Below are positions 17,183-25,171 of a DNA stretch of 64,000 nt, piece after piece. The stretch is from CAZRQL01 sp964602415 (GTDB lineage Bacteria; Bacteroidota; Bacteroidia; Cytophagales; Flammeovirgaceae), in contig CAZRQL010000011.1 in NCBI GenBank assembly GCA_964602415.1, forward strand, positions 30,739-94,738, written 5' to 3'. The first letter of the stretch is position 1, and each line of letters opens with the position of its first letter. The notes below the pieces were generated by a model, which was not told the DNA's origin, searched no databases, and saw only the letters and a list, made by a program, of their open reading frames with translations. A program made the position numbers and the translations under genes.

Positions 17183-18159
17183 TGGCCAAAATTAAGTATT
17201 ATTACGATACAGAAACGTGTCGCTATGAAAGAATTAAAACGACACGCTTAGAGTTCGTTCTCAACACCTTAGGCTTTTTGGTAGTTTGTGCGGTATTTGG
17301 TGTGGTGTTTGCCGGATTATACAACCGACTTTTTCCCACCCGCGAAGTGGAAAGGCTTTTGAAAGAAAAGGCTGATCTACAGTTGGCTCACGAAATTCTA
17401 TCAACTGAGTTGGCCAAAACCCAACAATGGGTTACTGAATTGGAAGAAAGAGACAACGATATCTACAGGGTTCTTTTTGAAGCAGAGCCTATACCCTTGC
17501 AAGTCAGGCAGTCAGCAAGCGGCGGCACACAAAAATTTGAAGAGCTTTACAAACTCAATCTCACCAGTCATCAAATGCTCATCTCCAACCTCAAAAAATT
17601 GGAGACACTCAAAAAACGCCTGTACGCCCAGAGCAAATCTTATGATGAGATTGTGGAGTTGGCCAAGCGTAAAAATGAAATGATAGCATCCATACCTGCT
17701 ATCAGACCGCTTTCTAATAAAGACCTCAAGAGTTTTGCGTCAGGTTTTGGCATGAGGATAGACCCCCACTACAAGACCCGTAGAATGCACACAGGCTGTG
17801 ACTTTTCGGCCCCTAAAGGCACCCCAATTTATGCCACCGGCGATGGAAGAGTGATTACAGCAGGATGGGGAGGGGGATACGGAAAACAAGTAGAAATTGA
17901 CCACGGGTTTGGTTACATTACCAAATACGCTCACATGGACAAATTCAATGTTATTGTAGGGCAGAAGGTCAAAAGGGGACAAAAAATAGGAGAAGTAGGA
18001 AATACCGGTAAATCTATCGCTCCGCACGTGCACTACGAGGTCATACACAACGGAAATAAGATTGACCCTGCTCATTATTTCTTCAGCGACATCACTCCAC
18101 AAGAGTATGAAGAAATACTCAAAATATCTTCTCAAGAAAACCAAGCACTTGGCTATTAA
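17182..18159 (+). CDS. Membrane-anchored M23 (LytM) peptidoglycan endopeptidase
   Basis: 325 residues. One transmembrane segment at about 25-46, a coiled coil at about 55-95 (VERLLKEKADLQLAHEILS), a spacer, then the M23 domain at about 190-300. Zinc ligands are present: MHTGCDFSAP (HxxxD) and the HVHYE motif (HxH), with GGGYGKQVEIDHG between. It should hydrolyse peptide cross-links of murein in the periplasm, in cell division or envelope growth. Catalytic residues appear intact, so it is an enzyme rather than an EnvC/NlpD-like activator. Divergent from alaS; start ATG 17182 is the only one giving the anchor. Confidence 0.92.
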   Translation: MAKIKYYYDTETCRYERIKTTRLEFVLNTLGFLVVCAVFGVVFAGLYNRLFPTREVERLLKEKADLQLAHEILSTELAKTQQWVTELEERDNDIYRVLFEAEPIPLQVRQSASGGTQKFEELYKLNLTSHQMLISNLKKLETLKKRLYAQSKSYDEIVELAKRKNEMIASIPAIRPLSNKDLKSFASGFGMRIDPHYKTRRMHTGCDFSAPKGTPIYATGDGRVITAGWGGGYGKQVEIDHGFGYITKYAHMDKFNVIVGQKVKRGQKIGEVGNTGKSIAPHVHYEVIHNGNKIDPAHYFFSDITPQEYEEILKISSQENQALGY

Positions 18160-18314
18160 ATCCGAATCAGTAATTCAATACTTGGCAAAATAACTTAAGG
18201 CCAAAAGTTATTGCAGTTTGCTAACTAAACTATGCAACTGTGGTAGTGGTATGATTTCTAAGCATTTCTATAAGCCCCTTTAATCTTTAAACTAATCCTT
18301 TCTACACAGCTCAC

Positions 18315-18351
18315 TAAAAAAACAGCGCATTAATTTGGATATTAATGCGCT
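18315..18351 (-). terminator. Rho-independent terminator of the PorE-like gene
   Basis: AGCGCATTAAT (18324-18334) pairs perfectly with ATTAATGCGCT (18341-18351) across a 6-nt loop. Read on the minus strand, the hairpin is followed by a run of seven T (complement of the A-run at 18316-18322). It sits 24 nt after the stop of the gene at 18375-20804. Confidence 0.85.
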
Positions 18352-18374
18352 ATCAATCAGGTTAGTGTAATGGG

Positions 18375-20804
18375 TTAATTTATTACAGCCGTGATTTCGG
18401 CTTGGATGCGTCTGTTTGTCCTACGTCCTTCAGGTGTACTGTTGTCGGCAATTGGGCGGGTGAGTCCGTATCCTTTTGCAGTGATTCGATCGGCGGGGAT
18501 TCCCTTAAATATCAACTGCTGTCTGACGGTTTGTGCCCTGCGCTCTGATAGTTTTTGATTGTATTCTGCTCCACCTACGTTGTCAGTGTGGCCACTGATT
18601 TCAATTTTGATTTGCGGATATTTTTTCATGTAGTACAACATCTCATTGATAGCGTCCTCGTTTTCGGGGTTTGGATCTATATTGGAAGAGCCTGTTGTGA
18701 AGTTGATCATAAATTTGAGGTTCAAGACGTAGCCCGGCTTAATGTTCTCAGGCGCAATGTAAATGCTGTCGTATTTGACTTTTTCCTCTTTTAGTTTTTT
18801 GGGGTCGTCGCCAATGAATTTCCCGTAAATGGCCGCTATGTCTTCGTCGTTGTGGTGAATAATGTATTCGACTAAAAATCTGTTCTCACCAAATTTCTTT
18901 TTGTCTGCATAAGTAGTACCCAACCCCGTACCTCTGATACGGTCTTCCGGTGCACCCATATTTTTGGTTTCCTCCACCAATTGCTCTGCCTTTGCCTTAG
19001 TCTCAAATATGGCCATAAGGCTGTCCGATTGCTCATCTTTTTTAGAATGGACAACGATTTCAACATTAATATCAGGGTTATTTTTTAGCATGTCCACAAT
19101 CGAACCGAGGTCATTTTCAGTATCCTCCCCGATTTTGGGATTATCAAAATCGAGTGATGAGATTTCTCCGCCTTTGTAGTCCTCTATTTTTTGAAGTTCG
19201 TATTCTACGGGTATGGTGGTAGCTACGCTGACCTCTTCGGGCATGTGGAAGATTTTGGTTACAGGGACATAACCCGGGGCATTGATTTTAACGACATAAT
19301 CCCCGTCCTCAGGATCCAAAAATGCTTGAAACTTTCCGGTAAAAGTGTTGGTATTGGAGAGCTGAAAAGGTTTTTTGTTCTTTTTAATCGTAATTTCTAC
19401 TGTAGAGGCCAAGGCTTTGCGGGTTTCTTTGTCAAGAACTTTACCATCCAAGGTGATAACCCTCGAATCAGATTCAGGCATGGAGAGCATATAGATATCC
19501 ACTTCTCCAAAGCCATCATTTCTTCGCGATGCAAAATAAGCATTGACTTTATCCGCGCTCCAAACAAAATAAATATCGTCTCCGGTCGAATTGATGGGAT
19601 AACCCATATTGACGGGTTCACTCCATTTGTCGATTTTGGGGTCGTATTTTGAAGTGAATATATCAAATCCGCCCATGCTATTGGGGCCGTTGGAACTGAA
19701 ATAAAGTGTAACCTCGTCAGAGTGAATAAAAGGGGCATCTTCGTCAAACTCGGTATTGATAGGAGCTCCGATGTTTTGGGATTTAGCCCATTTGCCGTCA
19801 GGCAACCTCCTAACGATATAAATGTCACGGTTGTCTCCTTGTTTGGCAGTGGCTGCGGTAGGTTCTTTACGGTTGCTGGTGAAGTAGAGGGTTTTGCGGT
19901 CTCGGTTGATACTTGCACTGGGTTCCCATTGAGGGGAGTTGATTCCATCGGGAAGTCTCTCGGGTTTTGTAAATGAGGTGTCGCGCAGGTAACTCACAAA
20001 AATATCACCATAGTAGCCTTTGCCTTCAGTTTTATAGATATAAAGTTCGCTGCCGTCAGGAGCCAATCCAATGCTGGCATCGTGGGTTTCGGTATTGACC
20101 AATTTTCCCATATTTTTTGGCTTTTTCCACTCACCGTCTCTGCCCTTGGTGGTGATGTAGAGGTCTTCAAAGTACCGCCCTCTTTCATCTTTAACATCTG
20201 AAGTACCGCCCAACTCAACAGGACGCTTGGAAGTAAAAATCAAAGTCTGTTGGTCAGCAGAGATAACAGGGCCAAAGTCAGGGTAGGGGGTGTTTATCTT
20301 GTCTCCCAAATTTTCTATTTTTATGGCGACAGGGTTTTTCATCAATTTGCGCGCCACCGAACACTGAGAAATGTAGGCTTGAGTCCATTTTTTATCTTTT
20401 TCATCCACAGCAACTTGTAGGTGCAACTTGTAGTATTTCTCAGCACTGTCTATCAGATGCTTAGTGTCTTCACCAGTCAAAAGGTGAAACACTTTTGCTT
20501 TATGCAAGTAAAATTCCTCAAAAGGTTCTTTGGCTCTTTGGGCTACGTTAAAGCATACCAAAGCCCTCTCCCACTCGTCAAGGTGGTAATAAACAATTCC
20601 CAAATAATAGTTGCCCTCAGGGTCATTTCTAACGGCACTGTCGTAAGAGAGCAAATAAGGGAGGGCTGTTTCGTAGTCTTCTACCCTGACAAACTCTTTT
20701 CCTGATTTTAAGAGGGAGGCAGCTTTTTTGTTAGAGGGTTGTGCAAAGCCTAATACAGGTGACAAACAGAAAAATACCACCCAGAGACGAAGATAGTTTT
20801 GCAT
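18375..20804 (-). CDS. PorE-like TPR/PD40/CRD/OmpA envelope protein with tandem OmpA-like domains
   Basis: 809 residues with a signal peptide (ends about GFAQ, residue 22). Domains in order: TPR-like helices (25-160), a PD40/WD40-like propeller (about 175-435, repeats such as LIFTSKRP, LYFTSNRK, LYFSSNGPNSMGGFDIF), a carboxypeptidase-regulatory-like beta-sandwich (about 450-535), a degenerate OmpA-like domain (about 555-650, SLDFDNPKIGEDTENDL), and a canonical OmpA domain (about 685-805) with ISGHTDNVGGAEYNQKLSERRA that binds peptidoglycan. This order is that of PorE, a type IX secretion component that links the apparatus to murein. PorE is shorter and a lipoprotein, so this may be a paralogue. 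Monocistronic, own terminator. Confidence 0.87.
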   Translation of the reverse strand: MQNYLRLWVVFFCLSPVLGFAQPSNKKAASLLKSGKEFVRVEDYETALPYLLSYDSAVRNDPEGNYYLGIVYYHLDEWERALVCFNVAQRAKEPFEEFYLHKAKVFHLLTGEDTKHLIDSAEKYYKLHLQVAVDEKDKKWTQAYISQCSVARKLMKNPVAIKIENLGDKINTPYPDFGPVISADQQTLIFTSKRPVELGGTSDVKDERGRYFEDLYITTKGRDGEWKKPKNMGKLVNTETHDASIGLAPDGSELYIYKTEGKGYYGDIFVSYLRDTSFTKPERLPDGINSPQWEPSASINRDRKTLYFTSNRKEPTAATAKQGDNRDIYIVRRLPDGKWAKSQNIGAPINTEFDEDAPFIHSDEVTLYFSSNGPNSMGGFDIFTSKYDPKIDKWSEPVNMGYPINSTGDDIYFVWSADKVNAYFASRRNDGFGEVDIYMLSMPESDSRVITLDGKVLDKETRKALASTVEITIKKNKKPFQLSNTNTFTGKFQAFLDPEDGDYVVKINAPGYVPVTKIFHMPEEVSVATTIPVEYELQKIEDYKGGEISSLDFDNPKIGEDTENDLGSIVDMLKNNPDINVEIVVHSKKDEQSDSLMAIFETKAKAEQLVEETKNMGAPEDRIRGTGLGTTYADKKKFGENRFLVEYIIHHNDEDIAAIYGKFIGDDPKKLKEEKVKYDSIYIAPENIKPGYVLNLKFMINFTTGSSNIDPNPENEDAINEMLYYMKKYPQIKIEISGHTDNVGGAEYNQKLSERRAQTVRQQLIFKGIPADRITAKGYGLTRPIADNSTPEGRRTNRRIQAEITAVIN

Positions 20805-20937
20805 CGTAGATATAGTAAATTATTGCAAATAAAATTCTTAAATTAAGAAAAAGCTAACAGTAGCTAAAAAAATAACAAACATTAAGATTCTGATTTGGCA
20901 TTTGAGTGCAAAATTTCCTCTTTTTGTTTGAAATTGA

Positions 20938-20945
20938 TATTTTTG
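20938..20945 (+). promoter_or_regulatory. -7 box TATTTTTG before ybaB
   Basis: A perfect TAnnTTTG that ends 1 nt before ATG 20947. The predicted transcription start near 20952 excludes that ATG and supports ATG 20965. Confidence 0.5.
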
Positions 20946-20964
20946 CATGAGCAAACATATCAAA

Positions 20965-21279
20965 ATGGATTTATCAAACATATTTGGAAAGTTTAAAGAA
21001 GTACAAGACCGAATGAAGTCTGTTCAGGACGCTTTGGCACAAATCAACCTTGAAGGTGAAGCCGGAGCCGGTATGGTAAAAGCCACTGTAAATGGGCAAA
21101 GGAAACTGCAAAAAATTGAGGTTGAAGATGCCACATACGCCGACAAAGAATTGACTTTGGATTTGATAGTCGCTGCCGTGAACAGCGCCATGGAAAAAGC
21201 CGACGAGCACGCAAAACAAGAAATCAAAAAAGGAACTGAGGGGCTATTGCCGAATATACCGGGCGTAGAGTTCAAATAA
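20965..21279 (+). CDS. ybaB: YbaB/EbfC family nucleoid-associated protein
   Basis: 104 residues from ATG 20965 (MDLSNIFGKFKEVQDRMKSVQDAL). Typical YbaB features follow: GEAGAGMVKATVNGQRKLQKIEVED, read in two halves (about 35-60), and NSAMEKADEHAKQEI in the C-terminal helix. The family binds DNA as a dimer with tweezer-like helices. In many bacteria it lies between dnaX and recR; here it is followed 5 nt later by a GT2 gene instead, so it is probably co-transcribed with it. The in-frame ATG at 20947 is less likely because of the promoter position. Confidence 0.92.
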   Translation: MDLSNIFGKFKEVQDRMKSVQDALAQINLEGEAGAGMVKATVNGQRKLQKIEVEDATYADKELTLDLIVAAVNSAMEKADEHAKQEIKKGTEGLLPNIPGVEFK

Positions 21280-21284
21280 TTTTC

Positions 21285-22361
21285 ATGTCTAACCTGACAG
21301 ACATTGCTGTTGTGATTTTAAACTACAACGGTTCAAAGCACTTAAAAACTTTTCTTCCCTCCGTTATTAGTTGTAGTAACGGCTGCAAAGTAATAGTAGC
21401 CGACAATGCCTCGACAGACGATTCTCTTGTCGTTTTGAGGACTCAGTTTCCTGAGGTTCAAGTTATTGAGCTGAAAGAAAATCATGGTTTTTGTGGCGGC
21501 TACAACAAGGCTTTAGCCCAAGTACAAGCCAAGTTTTATGTATTGCTTAATTCTGATGTAGAAGTTACCGAAGGCTGGCTGCATCCAATGTTGGAGCTAA
21601 TGAACTCGGACACTGAGATTGCGGCCTGCCAACCCAAAGTCAAGTCTTACACCATGAAAACCCACTTTGAGTACGCGGGCGCAGCGGGAGGCTTTTTAGA
21701 TAGATTTGGGTATCCTTTTTGCCGTGGCAGGTTGTTTGATACGTTGGAGGCCGATGTAGGGCAGTTTGATGACGAAGCCGAAATCTTTTGGGCGACAGGG
21801 GCTTGCATGATGATTCGCTCCGATATTTACCACCGTTTCGGTGGACTGGATGAGGCATTTTTCGCTCATATGGAGGAAATAGACCTTTGTTGGCGCATCA
21901 GAAATGAAGGTTTGAAAATATATTACTGTGGAAAAAGCACAGTTTATCATTTGGGAGGAGGCACTTTGCACTCTACCAGTCCAAGAAAGGTGTTTTACAA
22001 CTTCCGCAACGGCTTGATGCTGCTTTCCAAGAACTTAAGAAGAAGGAAATGGCTCTATGTTACCTTTTTCAGGTTGGTCTTGGATGGCATTGCAGCGGTG
22101 AGGTTTTTGCTGCTTGGAGAGCCACAGTTTTCTTGGGCGGTTTTCAAAGCCCACATAGATTTCTATCGCCACATTCCTTATTTGTTGGCTTATCGCAAGC
22201 GAAGCGAGGCATCGGGACGAAGAAAAAAACACTACGAAGGCTATTATCCCCGCTCAATTGCTTTTGATTATTTTGTATTGAAAAATAGAACTTTTCACTC
22301 CATTCGGTGGACAGAAAACCGCCCAAATTCAACAAAAATCAACCCTAAATCGGAGTTGTGA
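21285..22361 (+). CDS. Glycosyltransferase family 2
   Basis: 358 residues. The GT-A fold starts at once: VVILNYNGSKHLKTFLPSV (9-27), VADNASTDDS (37-46, first Asp of nucleotide binding), LNSDVEVTEGWL with the DXD-like Asp (about 90), ATGACMMIRSDIY and FFAHMEEIDLCWRIRN (ED acidic catalytic base region). It resembles rhamnosyl-type GT2 enzymes with the C-terminal VYHLGGGTL segment. The last ~100 residues contain an amphipathic or membrane-associated stretch (FFRLVLDGIAAVRFLLLG). Likely adds a sugar to a cell-surface glycan. It follows ybaB by 5 nt. Acceptor unknown. Confidence 0.9.
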   Translation: MSNLTDIAVVILNYNGSKHLKTFLPSVISCSNGCKVIVADNASTDDSLVVLRTQFPEVQVIELKENHGFCGGYNKALAQVQAKFYVLLNSDVEVTEGWLHPMLELMNSDTEIAACQPKVKSYTMKTHFEYAGAAGGFLDRFGYPFCRGRLFDTLEADVGQFDDEAEIFWATGACMMIRSDIYHRFGGLDEAFFAHMEEIDLCWRIRNEGLKIYYCGKSTVYHLGGGTLHSTSPRKVFYNFRNGLMLLSKNLRRRKWLYVTFFRLVLDGIAAVRFLLLGEPQFSWAVFKAHIDFYRHIPYLLAYRKRSEASGRRKKHYEGYYPRSIAFDYFVLKNRTFHSIRWTENRPNSTKINPKSEL

Positions 22362-22439
22362 GCACCAAGAATTTCCAAAAATTCTTACCTCTCTTTTTAG
22401 AAAGTAGTTTTTTTTATTAAACTTTGCAAAAAAATTGAC

Positions 22440-23354
22440 GTGTTGTTTCCTCCAAGACTCTCTGATCGTGCTGAGGTAGCGGTTGTGGCACCTTCAGGTT
22501 ATGTCAATAGGCAAGCACTCCAAAGAGGTGTAAAGATTTTGAGACTTTGCCGCTATCGTATTGAACTCATGCCCAATGTTTTTAAAAAGGAAGGCGTATT
22601 TTCAGGCTCTGATGCGGAGAGGCTTTCAGATTTGCAAAGTGCCCTGGATTCCCCCAAATATAAAGCCATCGTTTGCGCCCGTGGCGGGTACGGTATCACC
22701 AGAATTTTAGATAGCTTGAATTTTGAGGGCTTTCTCAAACACCCCAAATGGATAGCGGGATACAGTGATATTACTCCTTTGCTGTTGGCAATCAATAAAT
22801 TGGGCTATGCTTCTCTCCATTCGCAAATGCTCTCAATACCCGAAGGCAACGACGGCTTTGGTATTCAGCAACTCCATCTTGTGCTAAAAACAGGGACTTT
22901 TGAAGCCCATAAAGCAAAATTTTCTCCTTTCAATATTTTGGGGCAAGCAGAAGCCGAACTCATCGGGGGCAATCTCTCGCTTTTGGTCAATGTCATCGGA
23001 ACAAAGTACGAGCCTGATTACAGCGGTAAAATTCTATTTTTTGAAGATTTGGGGGAGCATCATTACCATCTGGACAGGATGATGGTGCAACTTGACAGAG
23101 CAGGAAGGCTGGCAAATCTGGCAGGGGTTGCCGTGGGGCAATTTGGCAAAATGAAGGACAAGCCCGAAGATTTTGGTAAAAAAAGTTCAGAAGAGGTTGT
23201 GTTGGATACACTCAAGAAGTACAATTATCCTGTGGCCTTTGGTATGCCTTTTGGACATATTGCCGAAAACCGCCCTTTGGTGCTGGGAGCAAGGGCTAAA
23301 CTAACTGTCTCAGAGCAAGAAAGTACCTTAGAGCAAGTTCGCTTAATTCAATAG
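22440..23354 (+). CDS. LD-carboxypeptidase (peptidase S66)
   Basis: 304 residues from GTG 22440 (MLFPPRLSDRAEVAVVAPSG). The S66 triad can be placed: the nucleophile Ser in IAGYSDITPLL, Glu in LFFEDLGEHHYHLDRM and His in MPFGHIAENRPLVLGA. CARGGYGITRIL forms the oxyanion strand. It removes the terminal D-Ala from murein tetrapeptides in the cytoplasm during peptidoglycan recycling. No signal peptide, in agreement. It begins 78 nt after the GT2 gene. The nearest -7-like sequence (AAACTTTG, one mismatch) is just upstream. Confidence 0.93.
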   Translation: MLFPPRLSDRAEVAVVAPSGYVNRQALQRGVKILRLCRYRIELMPNVFKKEGVFSGSDAERLSDLQSALDSPKYKAIVCARGGYGITRILDSLNFEGFLKHPKWIAGYSDITPLLLAINKLGYASLHSQMLSIPEGNDGFGIQQLHLVLKTGTFEAHKAKFSPFNILGQAEAELIGGNLSLLVNVIGTKYEPDYSGKILFFEDLGEHHYHLDRMMVQLDRAGRLANLAGVAVGQFGKMKDKPEDFGKKSSEEVVLDTLKKYNYPVAFGMPFGHIAENRPLVLGARAKLTVSEQESTLEQVRLIQ

Positions 23355-23410
23355 ATGCTGGTATTGGCTTAAAAACCAATTTTTCAACAAGTTTCAAGCA
23401 ATTTGGTATC

Positions 23411-23418
23411 TATATTTG
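23411..23418 (+). promoter_or_regulatory. -7 box TATATTTG before tsaC/sua5
   Basis: A perfect TAnnTTTG; predicted leader about 13 nt to ATG 23438. -33 TTG not evident. Confidence 0.45.
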
Positions 23419-23437
23419 TGGCAATACTCTTTGAACA

Positions 23438-24394
23438 ATGATTGGAACTGACGTAAATACTGCAAAAAAATGGCTTGATTCGGGCGATGTGATTGCCTTC
23501 CCCACCGAAACCGTTTACGGGCTTGGAGCAAATGCTTTTGATGTTCAGGCAGTGGCAAAGATTTATCAAATCAAAAATCGGCCTCATTTCGATCCGCTTA
23601 TCGTGCACCTTTCTCATGTGGACAAATTGTCGGCTGTGTGTAGGTCTTTGCCCCTAACCGCTGCAAAGCTTCTGTCTGCTTTTAGTCCGGGGCCTCTGAC
23701 GGTGATTGTACCCAAAAAACCTGAACTTCCTGACTTGGTAACCAGTGGTTTAGATACCGTTGCGGTTCGCATACCTTCTCATCCGCTGGCATTGGAGTTG
23801 CTCTCTATACTCGACTATCCCTTGGCCGCACCCAGTGCCAACCCGTTTGGATACATAAGCCCCACTACTGCCCTTCACGTCGAAGAACAATTGGGCGGGC
23901 GAGTTCCCTATATTCTCAATGGTGGACAGTGTAGTGTGGGGGTTGAATCTACGATTGTGGCTTTTCCCGATGGTCATCCTACTATTTTGAGGCAAGGAGC
24001 TATTTCTCTGGAAAATATAGAGTCGCTCATTGGTCAGGTCAGGGTGGCGGACTCAGCCCAAACCATCCCCCACGCTCCCGGTATGCTCGAAAAACATTAC
24101 TCACCGCTGACCCCTATCATGGTGGGTGATGTAGAAGACCTGCTTTTGAAACACGAAGGAAAAAAAATAGCTCTTTTGCTCTTTCACGACAAAGACTTAC
24201 AAGCAGACTACAAGTTTGTGTTGTCACCGCATGGCGACCTGCGTGAGGCTACGTATCAGTTTTTTGCTCTTATGAGAGAGATGGACAAACTCAAAGTAGA
24301 TATGATTTTGGCTGAGTGGCTGCCGGAGCGGGGCTTGGGGCGTGCCCTCAACGATAGACTCCGCCGCGCTGCCGCCCAAACCTATCACCAATAA
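23438..24394 (+). CDS. sua5: L-threonylcarbamoyladenylate synthase (Sua5 form)
   Basis: 318 residues, the long Sua5 architecture: YrdC/TsaC domain (about 1-205) with FPTETVYGLGANAF, IKNRPHFDPL (KxRP motif) and APSANPFGYISPT, then a C-terminal Sua5 domain (about 215-318, SPLTPIMVGD ... LAEWLPERGLGRALNDRL). It condenses threonine, bicarbonate and ATP to threonylcarbamoyl-AMP for the t6A37 modification of ANN-decoding tRNAs, with TsaB/D/E as partners. Followed 11 nt later by the ElyC-like gene, so the two are probably co-transcribed. Confidence 0.94.
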   Translation: MIGTDVNTAKKWLDSGDVIAFPTETVYGLGANAFDVQAVAKIYQIKNRPHFDPLIVHLSHVDKLSAVCRSLPLTAAKLLSAFSPGPLTVIVPKKPELPDLVTSGLDTVAVRIPSHPLALELLSILDYPLAAPSANPFGYISPTTALHVEEQLGGRVPYILNGGQCSVGVESTIVAFPDGHPTILRQGAISLENIESLIGQVRVADSAQTIPHAPGMLEKHYSPLTPIMVGDVEDLLLKHEGKKIALLLFHDKDLQADYKFVLSPHGDLREATYQFFALMREMDKLKVDMILAEWLPERGLGRALNDRLRRAAAQTYHQ

Positions 24395-24405
24395 CATCAT
24401 AGCCA

Positions 24406-25170
24406 ATGTTTTACCTACTCTCAAAGACAATATCTGTTTTGGCCATGCCCCTGACTTGGGTATTTGCCATTTTGATATGGGCTTTGAGGGCAAAATCTCT
24501 CAGCAAAATTAAGAAGAGGCTTCTTGCAGGGGTTGTTTTGCTTTATCTGTGCAGTTGTCCGCTTTTGGTAAATAATTTGATGAGTGTCTGGGAGTTGCCT
24601 AATAAAGAAATTTCTGAACTCAAAGAGCAGTTTGATGTTTGTGTGGTATTGACGGGCATGCTTTATGCGGGTGTACCATCAGACCGCCCTTATTTTCAGA
24701 CGGCTGCCGATAGGATTATCGCCCCGCTTTATTTGCTCAAAAGTGGCAAAATCAAACATATCATCATATCCGGAGGTTTTCCTGCTCACCTTAATTCAAT
24801 CTCTGAAGCCGTAAAACTCAAAGAATTGCTGCTCACCGCCGGAGTAGCTGACAGTTTGGTTACAGTAGAACCTAATTCTTTGAATACAAATGAAAACGCC
24901 AAATTTACGGCTCAGGTTTTAAAGGAAAAATTCGCCACTTCCCGTGTGTTGCTCATTACCTCAGCTTTCCATCTAAGGCGCGCTATGGGTTGTTTTAGAG
25001 CACAAGGTATTGAGGTAGAGCCATTTGCGACAGATTTCAAATCCCTAAGAGGGCAAGTGTATCCTGCAATGGCTCTTTGGCCTTCCGAAGGGGCGTTCCA
25101 AAATTTTTATGTATTGGTTCACGAGGTCGTGGGGTATGTTACTTATTTTATTGTGGGGTATGCCAAATAA
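24406..25170 (+). CDS. ElyC/SanA/YdcF family (DUF218) membrane protein
   Basis: 254 residues. Two N-terminal hydrophobic segments (about 10-28 and 40-58), then the DUF218 domain: DVCVVLTGMLYAGVPSDR, AADRIIAPLYLLKSGKIKHIIISGG (two parts), EPNSLNTNENAKFTAQVL and VLLITSAFHLRRAMGCF. ElyC in E. coli affects lipid-II-dependent murein assembly and envelope integrity; the SanA/YdcF domain chemistry is not firmly established. It ends 1 nt before the stop codon of the convergent crtI gene, leaving no room for a terminator. Confidence 0.88.
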   Translation: MFYLLSKTISVLAMPLTWVFAILIWALRAKSLSKIKKRLLAGVVLLYLCSCPLLVNNLMSVWELPNKEISELKEQFDVCVVLTGMLYAGVPSDRPYFQTAADRIIAPLYLLKSGKIKHIIISGGFPAHLNSISEAVKLKELLLTAGVADSLVTVEPNSLNTNENAKFTAQVLKEKFATSRVLLITSAFHLRRAMGCFRAQGIEVEPFATDFKSLRGQVYPAMALWPSEGAFQNFYVLVHEVVGYVTYFIVGYAK

Positions 25171-25171
25171 A

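Noticed and set aside
18189..18212. AATAACTT/AAGTTATT hairpin after the M23 gene as a terminator
   Set aside because: Perfect stem but AT-rich and not followed by T-run; kept only as a weak stem.
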